A stretch of 64,000 nt of DNA, from positions 88,117-152,116 of the forward strand of contig NZ_MUIN01000007.1 of the NCBI RefSeq assembly GCF_002080045.1. The letters run 5' to 3'. The notes below the pieces were generated by a model. The model made no database searches, had not been told where the DNA came from, and saw nothing but the letters and a program-made list of their open reading frames with translations. The stretch comes from Pseudomonas sp. Bc-h (lineage in GTDB: Bacteria; Pseudomonadota; Gammaproteobacteria; Pseudomonadales; Pseudomonadaceae). The position numbers and the translations under genes are program-made. Below, one piece after another: positions 28,301-37,754 of the stretch. The stretch's first letter is position 1, and every line of letters starts with the position of its first letter.

Positions 28301-30135
28301 TGGTGCAGCAGGATCAACTGCGCCTTGACAGCCAGAAAGCCAATGGTGGCCAGTCCGCCTACCGTTTCGAACAACCACCGTTGCGGTTGCGTACCTTCAG
28401 CCAGGACCCCACCCTGAGCGAACTGGATAGCCCGCACTTTCGTGTGCCGATCAACTTCAAGCTGGTGGCGCTGTGGGAGGGTCTGGAGTCACGGCTGCGA
28501 AATCTTCGTGACAATCGCACCCTGGATGGCAAGCCGCTGTCCCCCGCGCTGTATGCAGCGCCTTTGAACCCCGGGGAAATGCTGGCAAATCTCGGCCAGA
28601 ATGCATCGGGAAGCAGAGGCAACCGCAACCTGACCCTGAGCACGCCGCATTACCGTTTTGCGGTCATGCACCCACGGGCGAACGCGGCGGTCGAAACCTT
28701 GATCCAGTTCGGTCATACCTTGCTGTCGTTGATCGAGCGCAAAGAACAGTCCGAGCTACAGGAACTGCAACACCAACAGGCCTGGGACTTCGCTCAGCTC
28801 GCCGTCGATCTGCAAAAACAAACGCTCAAGGTCGATCAGCAAAACCGCGCCGCCTTGCTCGCCAGCCGACAGGTCGTTGAAGCACGCCTGAACTTCTACA
28901 GCGAGCGCAGCGATGAAGTGGTCAGCGCTGGCGAAATCGCCGCAGGCGCTGCTCACCTGGCAGGACGCCATGCAGAAACGGTATCGGCCGTGGCCGATGT
29001 GGTGGGTTGCGCACTGAAAACCGCTCCGAACCACTTCGGGATGATTGCCGGCCTCGCCAACGGGGTCATTACCGGCGGTTGGCGCCTTGAAGGCCCGGCG
29101 GAAATGGCCAGTTCGGCTGCAGCGGGCATAGCGGCAACCCTGCACGGTGTCGGCGATGCACTGGACCGTGTCGAGCAATACCGCCGTCGTCATCAAGAGT
29201 GGATGCTCGCCCGTGACCAGGCGAGCCTTGAAGTGGCACAGATCGACGCCCAACTCGCGGTGCTGGACGAACAGACACATATCTCGGAACTCCAGCTGCA
29301 TCAGGCAGAAACGGCCTTGGCGCAGGCGAAGATCACCTACGCGTTTCTTGGCAAACGCTTTACCCAGTCGCAGCTGTATCAGTGGTTGAACGGTCAGTTG
29401 GCGTCGTTCTACTACCAGGCGTACGACGCCACGCTGTCTCTGTGCCTGGCTGCAGAAGCTTGCTGGCAATACGAGATGGCAGACTTCTCCACGCGTTTCA
29501 TCCAGACAACGGCCTGGAACGCGACCCATCGGGGCTTGAGCGTCGGGGAATCGTTGAAGGTCGATCTGCTGAAAATGGAAAGTGCCTATCTGTCTCGTAA
29601 CGATCGGCTACTGGAAATCACCAAGACCGTGTCCTTGCGCCAGCTGTTGGAGAAGGACCCTGACTCGAACGTCAACGAGGATTGGGACACGATTCATCAC
29701 AGGCTTCGAACTCAAGGCAATGTGGATTTCGAACTGACCCAGGCGATGTTCGACCACGACTACCCTGGCCAGTATTGCCGACGCATCGCGCGAGTCAGCG
29801 TGTCGCTGCCCGTGACACTCGGCCCCTACGAGGACATCCGCGCCACGCTGACACAGACCTATAACAAGGTTGAATTGGCTTCGGTCGGGATCAACAGCGT
29901 TCGCGAGAATCTGCGCGCCAGCCAGCAGATCGCGCTGTCCAGCGGCATCGATGACGACGGCATGTTCACCTTGAACTTCGACGACGACCGTTACCTGCCA
30001 TTCGAAGGCACGGGCGCCGTCTCGCGCTGGTCGCTGCAGTTCTCCAATCATGCAACGCAACAGGCAGCCCTGGATTCACTGACCGACATCATCGTGCATG
30101 TGCAATACACCGCCAAACCGAGTGAGGGTGTGTGA
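25372..30135 (+). CDS. Tc toxin TcA component, C-terminal half (TcaB-like)
   Basis: 1587 residues. It opens with the neuraminidase-like/ABC-toxin N block (VETSRVASAISSLQQYINAIF). Then come receptor-binding-type beta domains, a coiled-coil pore region (about 1110-1330, with LYQWLNGQLASFYYQAYD), and the TcB-binding end (CRRIARVSVSLPVTLGPYEDI). After the pH shift the pore domain is expected to inject the TcC cargo through the target membrane. AAGGAAAG precedes the ATG, 35 bases after the first half. At 1587 residues it is longer than I would expect for a TcaB, so the domain split may differ. Confidence 0.9.
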   Translation: MFTAIDSQLNEALRDALVAYFLDEVVKGSSQLETLGLPETIKDANDLYQFLLLDVQVSQKVETSRVASAISSLQQYINAIFMGMEPGYENESLESSVVTHWREQQAQYPLWAASQQLAWYPEIYIDPSLRLKKTPYFQQLEQDINQNRINVDTVQEAVKSYLTKFERVANLHVVNGYVTSDKFGDGTYYFIGKARGETAYYWRSVDMSQRSFKEGADGPRMDNPQPGAWTTWEQADLPISENALGDTLRPVYFNNRLFVTWLEYQPSDNAALSVSPSANDTPTVESTSLVRMMMVYKKYDDSWSAPNACLTWYTNIAPQSLKTITVQDTATSLFLALYADYTPGAAEDGSADTYALLKTSSMDRNFNLTELFPASGEVPESDPGAVTKEIHVLKLGRLFAHINPQRLQFRVPPLDIRLKSVESFSPFPTSDEWNIDQLQGCVAEALESDVIYDQENATLEFHSKLSRSPEDFTTRLDISTWAPLGREGLVLKFVFDQDDPSPTHMKLLSGSTIEGNSGWRQEDASIDAYSFKQTDGVASPYLLCDSPLTERFTVVGTGRGPFPIHDKYVNRAAVREILKSSSLSGTSVLTRYTKGVEISSTTGRLNHHDRAGQTDFQHHIARPTSIRSKEAVWPQAYSQNRVSLGSASERGDLLPPDTLVLKLPINEETLRPDWGVTWPPVEQDGRFIPFMHGITVRKGRTLVGHAIKGVLVELQHLPLTSKTLIAPKINTRHSETLGTAEFIDFEGTDIGYSDGSDTEKRSPLRMNTLFARELTQKVDVALEYLLTWETQGLPEPPMNDSGDGKSATMDFHGANGQYFWELFLHMPFLIGHRLNLEHDFAQAERWYNFIFDPSRKADSATGRPAFWNVRPLVADQTSPGYATSAATDPDGIAMSHPIRYQKAIYRHYLQNLVDQGDAAYRQLTPDSLNEAKLWYVRVLEMLGNRPDVRLIDHWTPITLQELTSAPNPHLRSFELQLVQQDQLRLDSQKANGGQSAYRFEQPPLRLRTFSQDPTLSELDSPHFRVPINFKLVALWEGLESRLRNLRDNRTLDGKPLSPALYAAPLNPGEMLANLGQNASGSRGNRNLTLSTPHYRFAVMHPRANAAVETLIQFGHTLLSLIERKEQSELQELQHQQAWDFAQLAVDLQKQTLKVDQQNRAALLASRQVVEARLNFYSERSDEVVSAGEIAAGAAHLAGRHAETVSAVADVVGCALKTAPNHFGMIAGLANGVITGGWRLEGPAEMASSAAAGIAATLHGVGDALDRVEQYRRRHQEWMLARDQASLEVAQIDAQLAVLDEQTHISELQLHQAETALAQAKITYAFLGKRFTQSQLYQWLNGQLASFYYQAYDATLSLCLAAEACWQYEMADFSTRFIQTTAWNATHRGLSVGESLKVDLLKMESAYLSRNDRLLEITKTVSLRQLLEKDPDSNVNEDWDTIHHRLRTQGNVDFELTQAMFDHDYPGQYCRRIARVSVSLPVTLGPYEDIRATLTQTYNKVELASVGINSVRENLRASQQIALSSGIDDDGMFTLNFDDDRYLPFEGTGAVSRWSLQFSNHATQQAALDSLTDIIVHVQYTAKPSEGV

Positions 30136-30137
30136 GC

Positions 30138-33100
30138 ATGACCAGTCAAAACACACTCATCATCAGCGCTCCCTCCCTGCCCAAGGGCGGGGGTGCCATT
30201 CAAAGCATCGGCAAGGGTCTGGGACCGGTCGGCACCCAGGGAACAGCGACGGCGGGCATCGAGTTACCCATTTCATCCGGACGCGGTTTCTCGCCGGCGC
30301 TGACGCTCGGTTACAGCAGTCACGCAGGCAACGACATCTGCGGCATGGGCTGGAGCCTGTCGCGTAGCGCGATATCCCGGTACACGCGCAAGGGTGTACC
30401 GAATTACAGCGAGGACGATCTGTTCGCAGGGCCCGATGGCGAGATGCTGATGCCCGTGCGTGACGAACACGACCGCATCGAACGCAGAAGCGTTGATTCG
30501 TTTCGCTCGCTGGACCTCCAGACGTCGTGGCACGTCGCCCGCTACCAGCCACGCATCCGACACAGCCATGACGTGATAGAGCACTGGCGTTCGAACGATG
30601 ACGACCCCGGTTTCTGGATGATCCATGGAAGCGATGGCAGCCTGCACGTCTATGGCCAGGGCGAGCAGTCGCGCATCACTGCACCGGATGGCCAACGGGT
30701 CGCACAGTGGCTGCTGCAGGAGTCAATGAATGCCCATGGCGAGCACATCGTTTATGAGTACAAACAGGAGGATGGCCATGGCGTTGATCCGCAATCTCCA
30801 AGGGATTTCGTCTGTCAGCGATACCTGAGCCGAGTCTGCTACGGCAACCGCCAGGCTACCCCCCATCTTTATGCCTGGGGCCAATCGACTGCCGCCCCGC
30901 AATGGCACTTCGAGTTGCTGTTCGACTACGGCGAGCGCGCCACTGGCCTTGCCGAGCGGCCCGGGTACCCGGCCACCGGACCGTGGCCGCTGCGCAGCGA
31001 TCCCTTCTCCAGTTACGTCTATGGCTTCGAACTGAGAACCTGGCGGTTATGCCGGCAGGTCCTGATGTTTCATCACTTCCCCGACGAAACCGGCCCGGAC
31101 CCGGTGCTGGTCCAACGCCTGTCGCTCGAATACCAGACCACCGACCTTTCCTATAGCCAGTTGCAGGCGGCTCATCTACAGGGCTACGACGCGCGGGGTC
31201 AGGTTGATTGTCGGCCCCCCATGGAGTTCGGCTACAGCGGATTCGATACCCAAGAGGGCCGCTTCGAGGAATTTCAGCATTTCCCCGGGCTCGATGACGG
31301 CCAGCGTTATCAACTGGTGGACCTTTACGGAGAAGGGTTACCCGGCGTGCTGTACCGTTCCGAGGGCTGCTGGTACTACCGCGAGCCGCAACGTGCGGCA
31401 GAGGCGCAAAACCCTGACCAGATTACCTACGGCGACTGGCAGACATTGCCTCGAACCCCCGCCGCCGACCAGCACGAGCCGGTAAACCAGTCACTCACCG
31501 ATATCACAGGCAATGGTCGGCTGGACTGGGTCGTGTCTCAACACGGTCTTCAGGGTTTCTTCACCCTTGGAGCGGATCGCCAGTGGTCAGGATTCACGCC
31601 GTTCAGCGCCTTTCCCAGTGAGTTCTTTCATACCAAGGGGCAAATGGCCGACCTGATTGGCGATGGCCTGAGCGACCTGACGTTGATCGGCAACCAGAGT
31701 GTGCGGCTATACCGCTCCACACCTCGGCAGCCGAGCTTCGAGTCGGGCACGCATGTCGACCATGACCAACCCGGCGACTACTTGCCGACGCTCAACGACA
31801 GCCACAGCGATGTCGTGGCGTTCAGCGACGTGTTGGGCAGCGGTCAACAGCATCTGGTGCGTATCCGACACAACGAAATCATGTGCTGGCCCAATCTGGG
31901 CCATGGCCGATTCGGGCGAGGATTTCGTCTTGCCGAACTGCCGTTCAGCTATGACGAATTCGAGGCGTCGCGGGTACTGCTCGCCGATCTGGATGGGTCG
32001 GGCGCTGCCGACCTGATTTACCTGACGCCGGACCACATCCAGATTTTCATGAACAACGGCGGCAACGGCTTCGATCAACAGCCCAGACTCCATTCCTGGC
32101 CACAAGGCATGCGCTATGACCGGTTTTGTCAGGTGAGCGCTGCGGACGTGCAGGGCCTTGGCTGCTCCAGTCTGATTGTCACCTCGCCCCACCCTTCGCC
32201 CCGCCACTGGCATTGCAACTTCGCAAGGCGCAAGCCTTACCTGCTGATAAGCACCGACAACAACATGGGGGCATCGGCACACGTGACCTACCGAAGTTCA
32301 GCGCAGGAATGGCTGGATGAAAAGCAGGCGCTTCAGCTTCAGGGTCAACCCGCGCATTGCCATGTCCCGATGGCGATACACCTGGTCAGCCGCCAGCAGC
32401 AACTGGATGAAATCACCGGCAATATTTTCACCCAACAGCTGCGCTATCGGCAGGGTTATTACGACGGCCACTATCGGGAAATGCGTGGATTTGGCCTGGT
32501 CTTACAGACTGACAGCGAAATGCCCAGCCTCTCGCCCCTGGGATATGACAATGCCCCGCTGCTGACCAAAACCTGGTTTCATACGGGCCGCTTCGTCGAT
32601 ATGCCGGACAGCGGCCACGACACTTCTGACCCACAGGCGCGTGCGCTGGGTAAAGCGTTATTGCTCGACGAACGCTACCAGATCATCGACGTAGCGGACG
32701 AAACGACCCGACGCGAAATGGCCAGGGCCCTGAGCGGCCTGACGCTGCGTCTGGAGATCTTCGGTCTGGACGCCAGTGCGCAACAGGAGCTGCCCTACAC
32801 AGTGCAGCAACACCGTCATGCCGTGGTGCTTGAACGCGCACCCAGCACCGGACAACCCTACGCAATCATGCGCCGTCTCGAGCTTGAGTCGATCAGCTAT
32901 CAATATGAGCGCCAACCAGACGATCCACGCTGCCAGCACTCACTTCATCTGCAATGGGACGAGTTCGGCACCCGCACCCACAGCGCCAGCGTCAGCTATG
33001 CACGACGGAAAAGCCCGCTGGACGAGCCGCCGTTCGACCAGGAGCACGAACGAAGCTGGTGGCGTGACACCCATGACCCGGCGCAGGCGCGCTACCACCT

Positions 33101-34601
33101 CGAGGAAGTTCGCGCCAAGTGCATTCACCTGACCGGGGACGACTATCTGCGTCTCGGCCTGCCTTGGCGCGAACGCCGCAACGCCTGGGTACTGACCGCC
33201 GATGAACTGACGCCGCAGGACATTACCTTCGAGGCCCTGCGCAGCGAAGGCAGCCCGCTGGAACGAGTGAACGGTCGGGTTCTGAGCGCAATGTCCGAGC
33301 AGACATACAAGCGTGCGCTGCCATGGGATGACGTGCTCGCGCCCGGTCAGGCAACGTATCAGGCCTTGCCGGGATATCTGGAAGTCGCCGAACTCGACGA
33401 AGCCGCGCTGCATGCCTACGACTCGGTCCTGACACGTGCCGAACTGGAAGCACGGCTCACGGAAGATGGCTATCGTCCCATGCAGTCGTTCCTGCCTGCC
33501 GACGACACCCTGGTGTGGGCCGTGCGTCACGGCTTCGTGACCTACGCAGCGGATGCAGGCTTCAACCATCCGATCAGCGTGAAAACTGTCGAACGCCTGG
33601 GAGCGACGACGACTGATTACGACGCCTACCACTGCCACACGGTCCGGATCACCACCGCCGATGGCTGCCAGACAGTGATCGATCACGATTACCGACTCAT
33701 GTTGCCGACGCGCATCGTCGATCCCAACCAGAACACGCAGGAAGCGCTGTACGACGGGTTTGGCGCCCTGCGCGCCAGCAGCTTTCACGGCACCGAACTC
33801 GGGCAGCCCGCAGGATTTGACCCCATCGACCACTACAACGTCGGCATCAGGTCGCCGCAAGAGGCGATCAACCATCCCGAAGCCGCCGTACAGGGCGCCG
33901 CCGCCGCTCACTTCAGTGACCCGTTCGCGTGGATGGGCAGAGCGCCCCAGGAACTGATCGATGACAACGCCTGGCTGGCCCGACAGGTCCTGGCGGGCAA
34001 TCTGCTTCCAGACGGGCACATCCGTCAGTCTGCCCGGCTACGACTGACCAGCGACCCGGACTCTGCGCACTGGGTCAGCAAAGCGAGACGCGAACCGGTG
34101 TACGCCGTCAGTCTGCAACCTGACCGATATCCGGATGACACCGATGCGGCTCAGATCCGCATATCCAGCACCTCGTGGGACGGGTTCGGTCGAGCCCTGC
34201 AAACCCGACAGAAAGTCGAGCCAGGGCAGGCCTGGCAAACCGGAGAATACGGTGAATTGACCTTGCGCAAGGGTGCCCCCGTCGACAGCGAAACCCCCTC
34301 GCGCTGGCGCGTCAGCGAGCGAGTCGAGTACAACCACAAAGGCCTGGCCAGCCGGATTTACCGGCCCTTCTTCGCCGATGAGTCCCGGTACATCGACGAC
34401 GCTTCGCTCAGAACTGCGGGGGTCAGCGACCGGCAATTCTACGACCCCACTGGCAGACCGACGCTGACCATCACGGCCAAGGGTCTCTGGCGGCGACAGC
34501 GATATCTGGCCTGGTACAGCATCAACGAGGATGAAAACGATACCTTCGAAGAGGCCATGGCTGATCGCCTGCTCGAGGAGCGGCGAGGCCAGCCATCATG
34601 A
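30138..34601 (+). CDS. Tc toxin TcB component (TcaC/TcdB-like)
   Basis: 1487 residues. It starts with the SpvB domain (SAPSLPKGGGAIQSIGKGLG, LPISSGRGFSPALTLGY, GMGWSLS), followed by beta-propeller FG-GAP-type repeats (about 360-700: DLYGEGLPGVLY, DITGNGRLDWV, DLIGDGLSDLT) that bind TcA, then the TcdB middle domains. TcB and TcC together form the hollow cocoon that holds the toxic C-terminus. GAGGG precedes the ATG at 30138. A GTG at 30132 overlaps the previous stop and is the alternative. Confidence 0.94.
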   Translation: MTSQNTLIISAPSLPKGGGAIQSIGKGLGPVGTQGTATAGIELPISSGRGFSPALTLGYSSHAGNDICGMGWSLSRSAISRYTRKGVPNYSEDDLFAGPDGEMLMPVRDEHDRIERRSVDSFRSLDLQTSWHVARYQPRIRHSHDVIEHWRSNDDDPGFWMIHGSDGSLHVYGQGEQSRITAPDGQRVAQWLLQESMNAHGEHIVYEYKQEDGHGVDPQSPRDFVCQRYLSRVCYGNRQATPHLYAWGQSTAAPQWHFELLFDYGERATGLAERPGYPATGPWPLRSDPFSSYVYGFELRTWRLCRQVLMFHHFPDETGPDPVLVQRLSLEYQTTDLSYSQLQAAHLQGYDARGQVDCRPPMEFGYSGFDTQEGRFEEFQHFPGLDDGQRYQLVDLYGEGLPGVLYRSEGCWYYREPQRAAEAQNPDQITYGDWQTLPRTPAADQHEPVNQSLTDITGNGRLDWVVSQHGLQGFFTLGADRQWSGFTPFSAFPSEFFHTKGQMADLIGDGLSDLTLIGNQSVRLYRSTPRQPSFESGTHVDHDQPGDYLPTLNDSHSDVVAFSDVLGSGQQHLVRIRHNEIMCWPNLGHGRFGRGFRLAELPFSYDEFEASRVLLADLDGSGAADLIYLTPDHIQIFMNNGGNGFDQQPRLHSWPQGMRYDRFCQVSAADVQGLGCSSLIVTSPHPSPRHWHCNFARRKPYLLISTDNNMGASAHVTYRSSAQEWLDEKQALQLQGQPAHCHVPMAIHLVSRQQQLDEITGNIFTQQLRYRQGYYDGHYREMRGFGLVLQTDSEMPSLSPLGYDNAPLLTKTWFHTGRFVDMPDSGHDTSDPQARALGKALLLDERYQIIDVADETTRREMARALSGLTLRLEIFGLDASAQQELPYTVQQHRHAVVLERAPSTGQPYAIMRRLELESISYQYERQPDDPRCQHSLHLQWDEFGTRTHSASVSYARRKSPLDEPPFDQEHERSWWRDTHDPAQARYHLEEVRAKCIHLTGDDYLRLGLPWRERRNAWVLTADELTPQDITFEALRSEGSPLERVNGRVLSAMSEQTYKRALPWDDVLAPGQATYQALPGYLEVAELDEAALHAYDSVLTRAELEARLTEDGYRPMQSFLPADDTLVWAVRHGFVTYAADAGFNHPISVKTVERLGATTTDYDAYHCHTVRITTADGCQTVIDHDYRLMLPTRIVDPNQNTQEALYDGFGALRASSFHGTELGQPAGFDPIDHYNVGIRSPQEAINHPEAAVQGAAAAHFSDPFAWMGRAPQELIDDNAWLARQVLAGNLLPDGHIRQSARLRLTSDPDSAHWVSKARREPVYAVSLQPDRYPDDTDAAQIRISSTSWDGFGRALQTRQKVEPGQAWQTGEYGELTLRKGAPVDSETPSRWRVSERVEYNHKGLASRIYRPFFADESRYIDDASLRTAGVSDRQFYDPTGRPTLTITAKGLWRRQRYLAWYSINEDENDTFEEAMADRLLEERRGQPS

Positions 34602-34670
34602 AACCGGGTATTGGCGCGGCCACCCGACATCGAGCCTCTGCACACTTGGTTAACAGACAGGACGTCTCAA

Positions 34671-37565
34671 ATGGACCGAACACTTCATCAGTACACACCG
34701 CTCCTCATTGCCAGCGACAGTCGAGGACTGACTGTCCGACACATCGCCTACCATCGGGCGCAGTTGGACGATCCACCCCAGGCGAGGATCAGCCGTCAGC
34801 AGCACGATGCCCGAGGCGAGATCATTGCTGCCTGGGACCCGCGTCTGCATGCCGCCGGAGCTGCACCCAATCAAACCGCGATTTTCAGTCTGTCCGGCGC
34901 AACGCTGCTGGCTGGCAATGTCGACTCCGGAACGCGCATTAACCGGCATGCCGATTCCGGCGCCATAACAGAAAGTTGGGACGGCCGAGGCACGCATTGG
35001 CGGACCGACTACGACGTGATGTCTCGACCGTTGCAGATGAGCGAGCAGGCGCAGGATCAGCCTGCGCGTGTCATCACGCGATTCACCTATGTCGCCCCCT
35101 CGCCGGAGGCGGCCTTGCACAACCGATGCGCGCGCGTCAGCCGACTGGACGACACGGCGGGCAGCCTGCTGTACGCCGACTACGCCCTACTGGGCGAGAC
35201 GCTGAGCGAAACCCGCCATTTTCTCAGCGATCCCGAACGCCCTGACTGGCCCCAGGTACCTGCCGAACGGGATCTTCTGCTGGAGCCAGGCCCAGGCACG
35301 ACGACACAGTGGAGGTTCACGGCGACCGGCGAGGCCCAGCTGCAGATCGACGCGATGGGTAATCGCCAGCGGTTCGTTCACGGGTTGTCCGGTGCACTTT
35401 CAGAAGCCACCCTACGTGCCGCAAACGGCGCAGAACACGCGATACTGAGCGATGTTGCCTACAACGCCAATGGCGAGATCCAGCAGCAGACCGCGGGCAA
35501 TGGTGTGATCAGTCGATGCGAATTCGACCTCTTCGATGGACGCCTAAAGACCCTGCAGACCGTAAAGCCCGACGGACACTGCGTGCAAAAGCTGAGTTAT
35601 GAATACGATCCGGTCGGCAACATCGTGCGTATCGAGGACGCCGCGTTGTCGACCAGTCATTACGCCAACCAACGCATCGATCCGGTCAACCACTACACCT
35701 ATGACAGCCTCTCGCAATTAATCGGGGCCACGGGACGAGAGGCACTGGGCGCCGCGATCGGTCCGCAATTGCCTGACCTCGAATTGACCCCGGGCGACAC
35801 AAGCCGATTGCTCAATTTCACCCAACGCTATCAATACGACAGCGCCGGCAACCTGACCCGGTTGCAACATGTGGGTCACAACAACTACACACGGTCCAAA
35901 TTCGTCGCGCCTGACAGCAACCGCTGCCTTCCCGCCAACCCGGACGGCGTGCCACCCGATTTCGACAGTGCCTTTGACATCAGCGGCAACCTGCTGACGC
36001 TGCAAAGTGGGCAGCGGCTGGAATGGGACGGTTTCAATCAGCTCAGCCGCACCGTCTCGCTTGCCCGGCAGGATGGCGCTGATGACGACGAGCGTTATGT
36101 CTACGATGCCGATGGAATGCGCGTGCGCAAAATGGTCACGGCAAAGGCCAACAGCACCACGAATGTCGCCGAAGTGCGCTATCTGCCCGGGCTCGAGATT
36201 CGCCACAACGGTCACGAGCAATTGCATGTCATCACGATGCAGGCTGGACTGTGCGGTGTTCGCCACCTGCACTGGGTTGCCGGAAAGCCATCGGATATCG
36301 ACAACGATCAACAGCGTTACAGCTTTGATGACCCGATGGGCTCCAGTGCGATGGAGCTGGACCAGACCGCAAGGCTGATCAGCCACGAAGGTTATTACCC
36401 TTACGGGGGCAGCGCCTGGTGGGCTGCAAGGTCCGTCATAGAAGCCAGATACAAGATCGCGCGCTACTCAGGCAAGGAACGTGATGCCAGCGGTCTTTAT
36501 TACTTCGGACAGCGTTACTACGCACCGTGGTTGCAGCAATGGATCAGCCCGGACCCCGGCGGCACCATTGATGGCCTGAACCTTTATAGGATGGTCGGCA
36601 ATAACCCCGTCACCTATGGCGACCCTGAAGGAACGGATGGTCTGCGCAAGAGCCTGCAGCTGGCGGTCAAGGGGCAAAAGCGCTTCGATCATGACCGTGC
36701 CGAGCATGCCAAGGCAAAAGCCCGTGACGAGGCTAAAGTGGCCAGGCAACAGCAAATCCAGCCATTGAAGGATGCCGTGAAGGTTCACCGAGAGGTGTTG
36801 AGCATCGCCAGAAAAAATGCAGCGACGGCCAGCCAGCAATTGCTCAACCATTCGTCGCCGGGGGAACAGGCCATCTCCGCTGTCAAACGCGCGGTCGCTT
36901 TGGTGGCGACCAAGGCGATCCCGGCAGCAGCAGGCGCTGGCGGCGCGGTATTGGGGAGTTTTGTCGCGCCGGGGCCGGGTACAGTGGCGGGTGCCGCCAT
37001 CGCGGCGAAAGCGGCGAGTGTCGCCACGGGATATGCGATTTCAGGATTGGGCTGGAATGACTCCGTGAAGCTGAAAACCAGCGCGTTGTCCGGCGCAAGC
37101 ATCTATGAAGCCGGAGATCTGAAAGCCGCCAGTCTTCAGGATAAGGCTGTCTCGAGAATGAAAAAGCTGGTGCCCTCTTCGAAAAAGGACCTGCTCGCAC
37201 TTGGCAAAGACGTTGCGAAGGAAGGCTTGGGGAAAGCCTCCTCAACCTATGGGCCAGCCTTGCAGTTGATCCCCGAAATACCGGAACTGATTCATGAAAA
37301 TATCGGGGCAGCGGGTGGTTTGTCTCCGGATAAGCTGCAGAAACTCGACGATAACGTGGGCGATCTGATCGAGAGAATCACCGACGGCATGGGTTCGATC
37401 AGCAGCCTGTTCGGCGAGCTGAAGGTCGACAGCGTATCGCACCCCGAGATCGGCAACGTCTACTCCCGCAGCACGGCTCAAACGCTGGCTAACGAGACCG
37501 CCGGGGTGTTGGGCCAACTCAAGGAGCTGCGCAACCAGGGTCAGAGGCTGGTGCAGGGCCGCTGA
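34671..37565 (+). CDS. Tc toxin TcC component (TccC/RHS protein) with unrecognised C-terminal cargo
   Basis: 964 residues. RHS/YD-repeat cocoon from about 1 to 653 (YHRAQL start, FTYVAPSP, KLSYEYDPVGNIVRI, GKERDASGLYYFGQRYY), ending with the conserved core GLNLYRMVGNNPVTYGDPEG, where family members self-cleave through an aspartyl-protease site. The 310 residues beyond are the variable cargo: Lys/Arg-rich helical start (about 655-740), Gly/Ala-rich hydrophobic stretch (about 740-793), helical tail. It has no cysteine and I recognise no ADP-ribosyltransferase, deaminase or other known effector motif. AGGA precedes ATG 34671; a TTG at 34611 is the alternative. Confidence 0.92.
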   Translation: MDRTLHQYTPLLIASDSRGLTVRHIAYHRAQLDDPPQARISRQQHDARGEIIAAWDPRLHAAGAAPNQTAIFSLSGATLLAGNVDSGTRINRHADSGAITESWDGRGTHWRTDYDVMSRPLQMSEQAQDQPARVITRFTYVAPSPEAALHNRCARVSRLDDTAGSLLYADYALLGETLSETRHFLSDPERPDWPQVPAERDLLLEPGPGTTTQWRFTATGEAQLQIDAMGNRQRFVHGLSGALSEATLRAANGAEHAILSDVAYNANGEIQQQTAGNGVISRCEFDLFDGRLKTLQTVKPDGHCVQKLSYEYDPVGNIVRIEDAALSTSHYANQRIDPVNHYTYDSLSQLIGATGREALGAAIGPQLPDLELTPGDTSRLLNFTQRYQYDSAGNLTRLQHVGHNNYTRSKFVAPDSNRCLPANPDGVPPDFDSAFDISGNLLTLQSGQRLEWDGFNQLSRTVSLARQDGADDDERYVYDADGMRVRKMVTAKANSTTNVAEVRYLPGLEIRHNGHEQLHVITMQAGLCGVRHLHWVAGKPSDIDNDQQRYSFDDPMGSSAMELDQTARLISHEGYYPYGGSAWWAARSVIEARYKIARYSGKERDASGLYYFGQRYYAPWLQQWISPDPGGTIDGLNLYRMVGNNPVTYGDPEGTDGLRKSLQLAVKGQKRFDHDRAEHAKAKARDEAKVARQQQIQPLKDAVKVHREVLSIARKNAATASQQLLNHSSPGEQAISAVKRAVALVATKAIPAAAGAGGAVLGSFVAPGPGTVAGAAIAAKAASVATGYAISGLGWNDSVKLKTSALSGASIYEAGDLKAASLQDKAVSRMKKLVPSSKKDLLALGKDVAKEGLGKASSTYGPALQLIPEIPELIHENIGAAGGLSPDKLQKLDDNVGDLIERITDGMGSISSLFGELKVDSVSHPEIGNVYSRSTAQTLANETAGVLGQLKELRNQGQRLVQGR

Positions 37566-37754
37566 CAACCACCCAGGCAAAGACTGATGAGTTGGGCGTA
37601 CTGCCAGAGAGCACATGATGAACGGCAGATAAACGTCTCAAGTGGCGGATTTTTCAGCCGATATCATGCTTGTGCGAGGCAGTGCGCCCGGTTTTCTCCG
37701 ATTCCGCCGGAATGGGAAAAGCGGCCGCGACCGCCGTCGATGAGGTCGCCGTCC

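Noticed and set aside
32940..34019. 359-codon open frame on the minus strand
   Set aside because: It is antisense to the TcB gene, whose protein matches its family through the region.
34598..34942. ATG frame starting at the TcB stop
   Set aside because: It is in a different frame from TcC, short, and overlaps the TcC coding region without any family resemblance.
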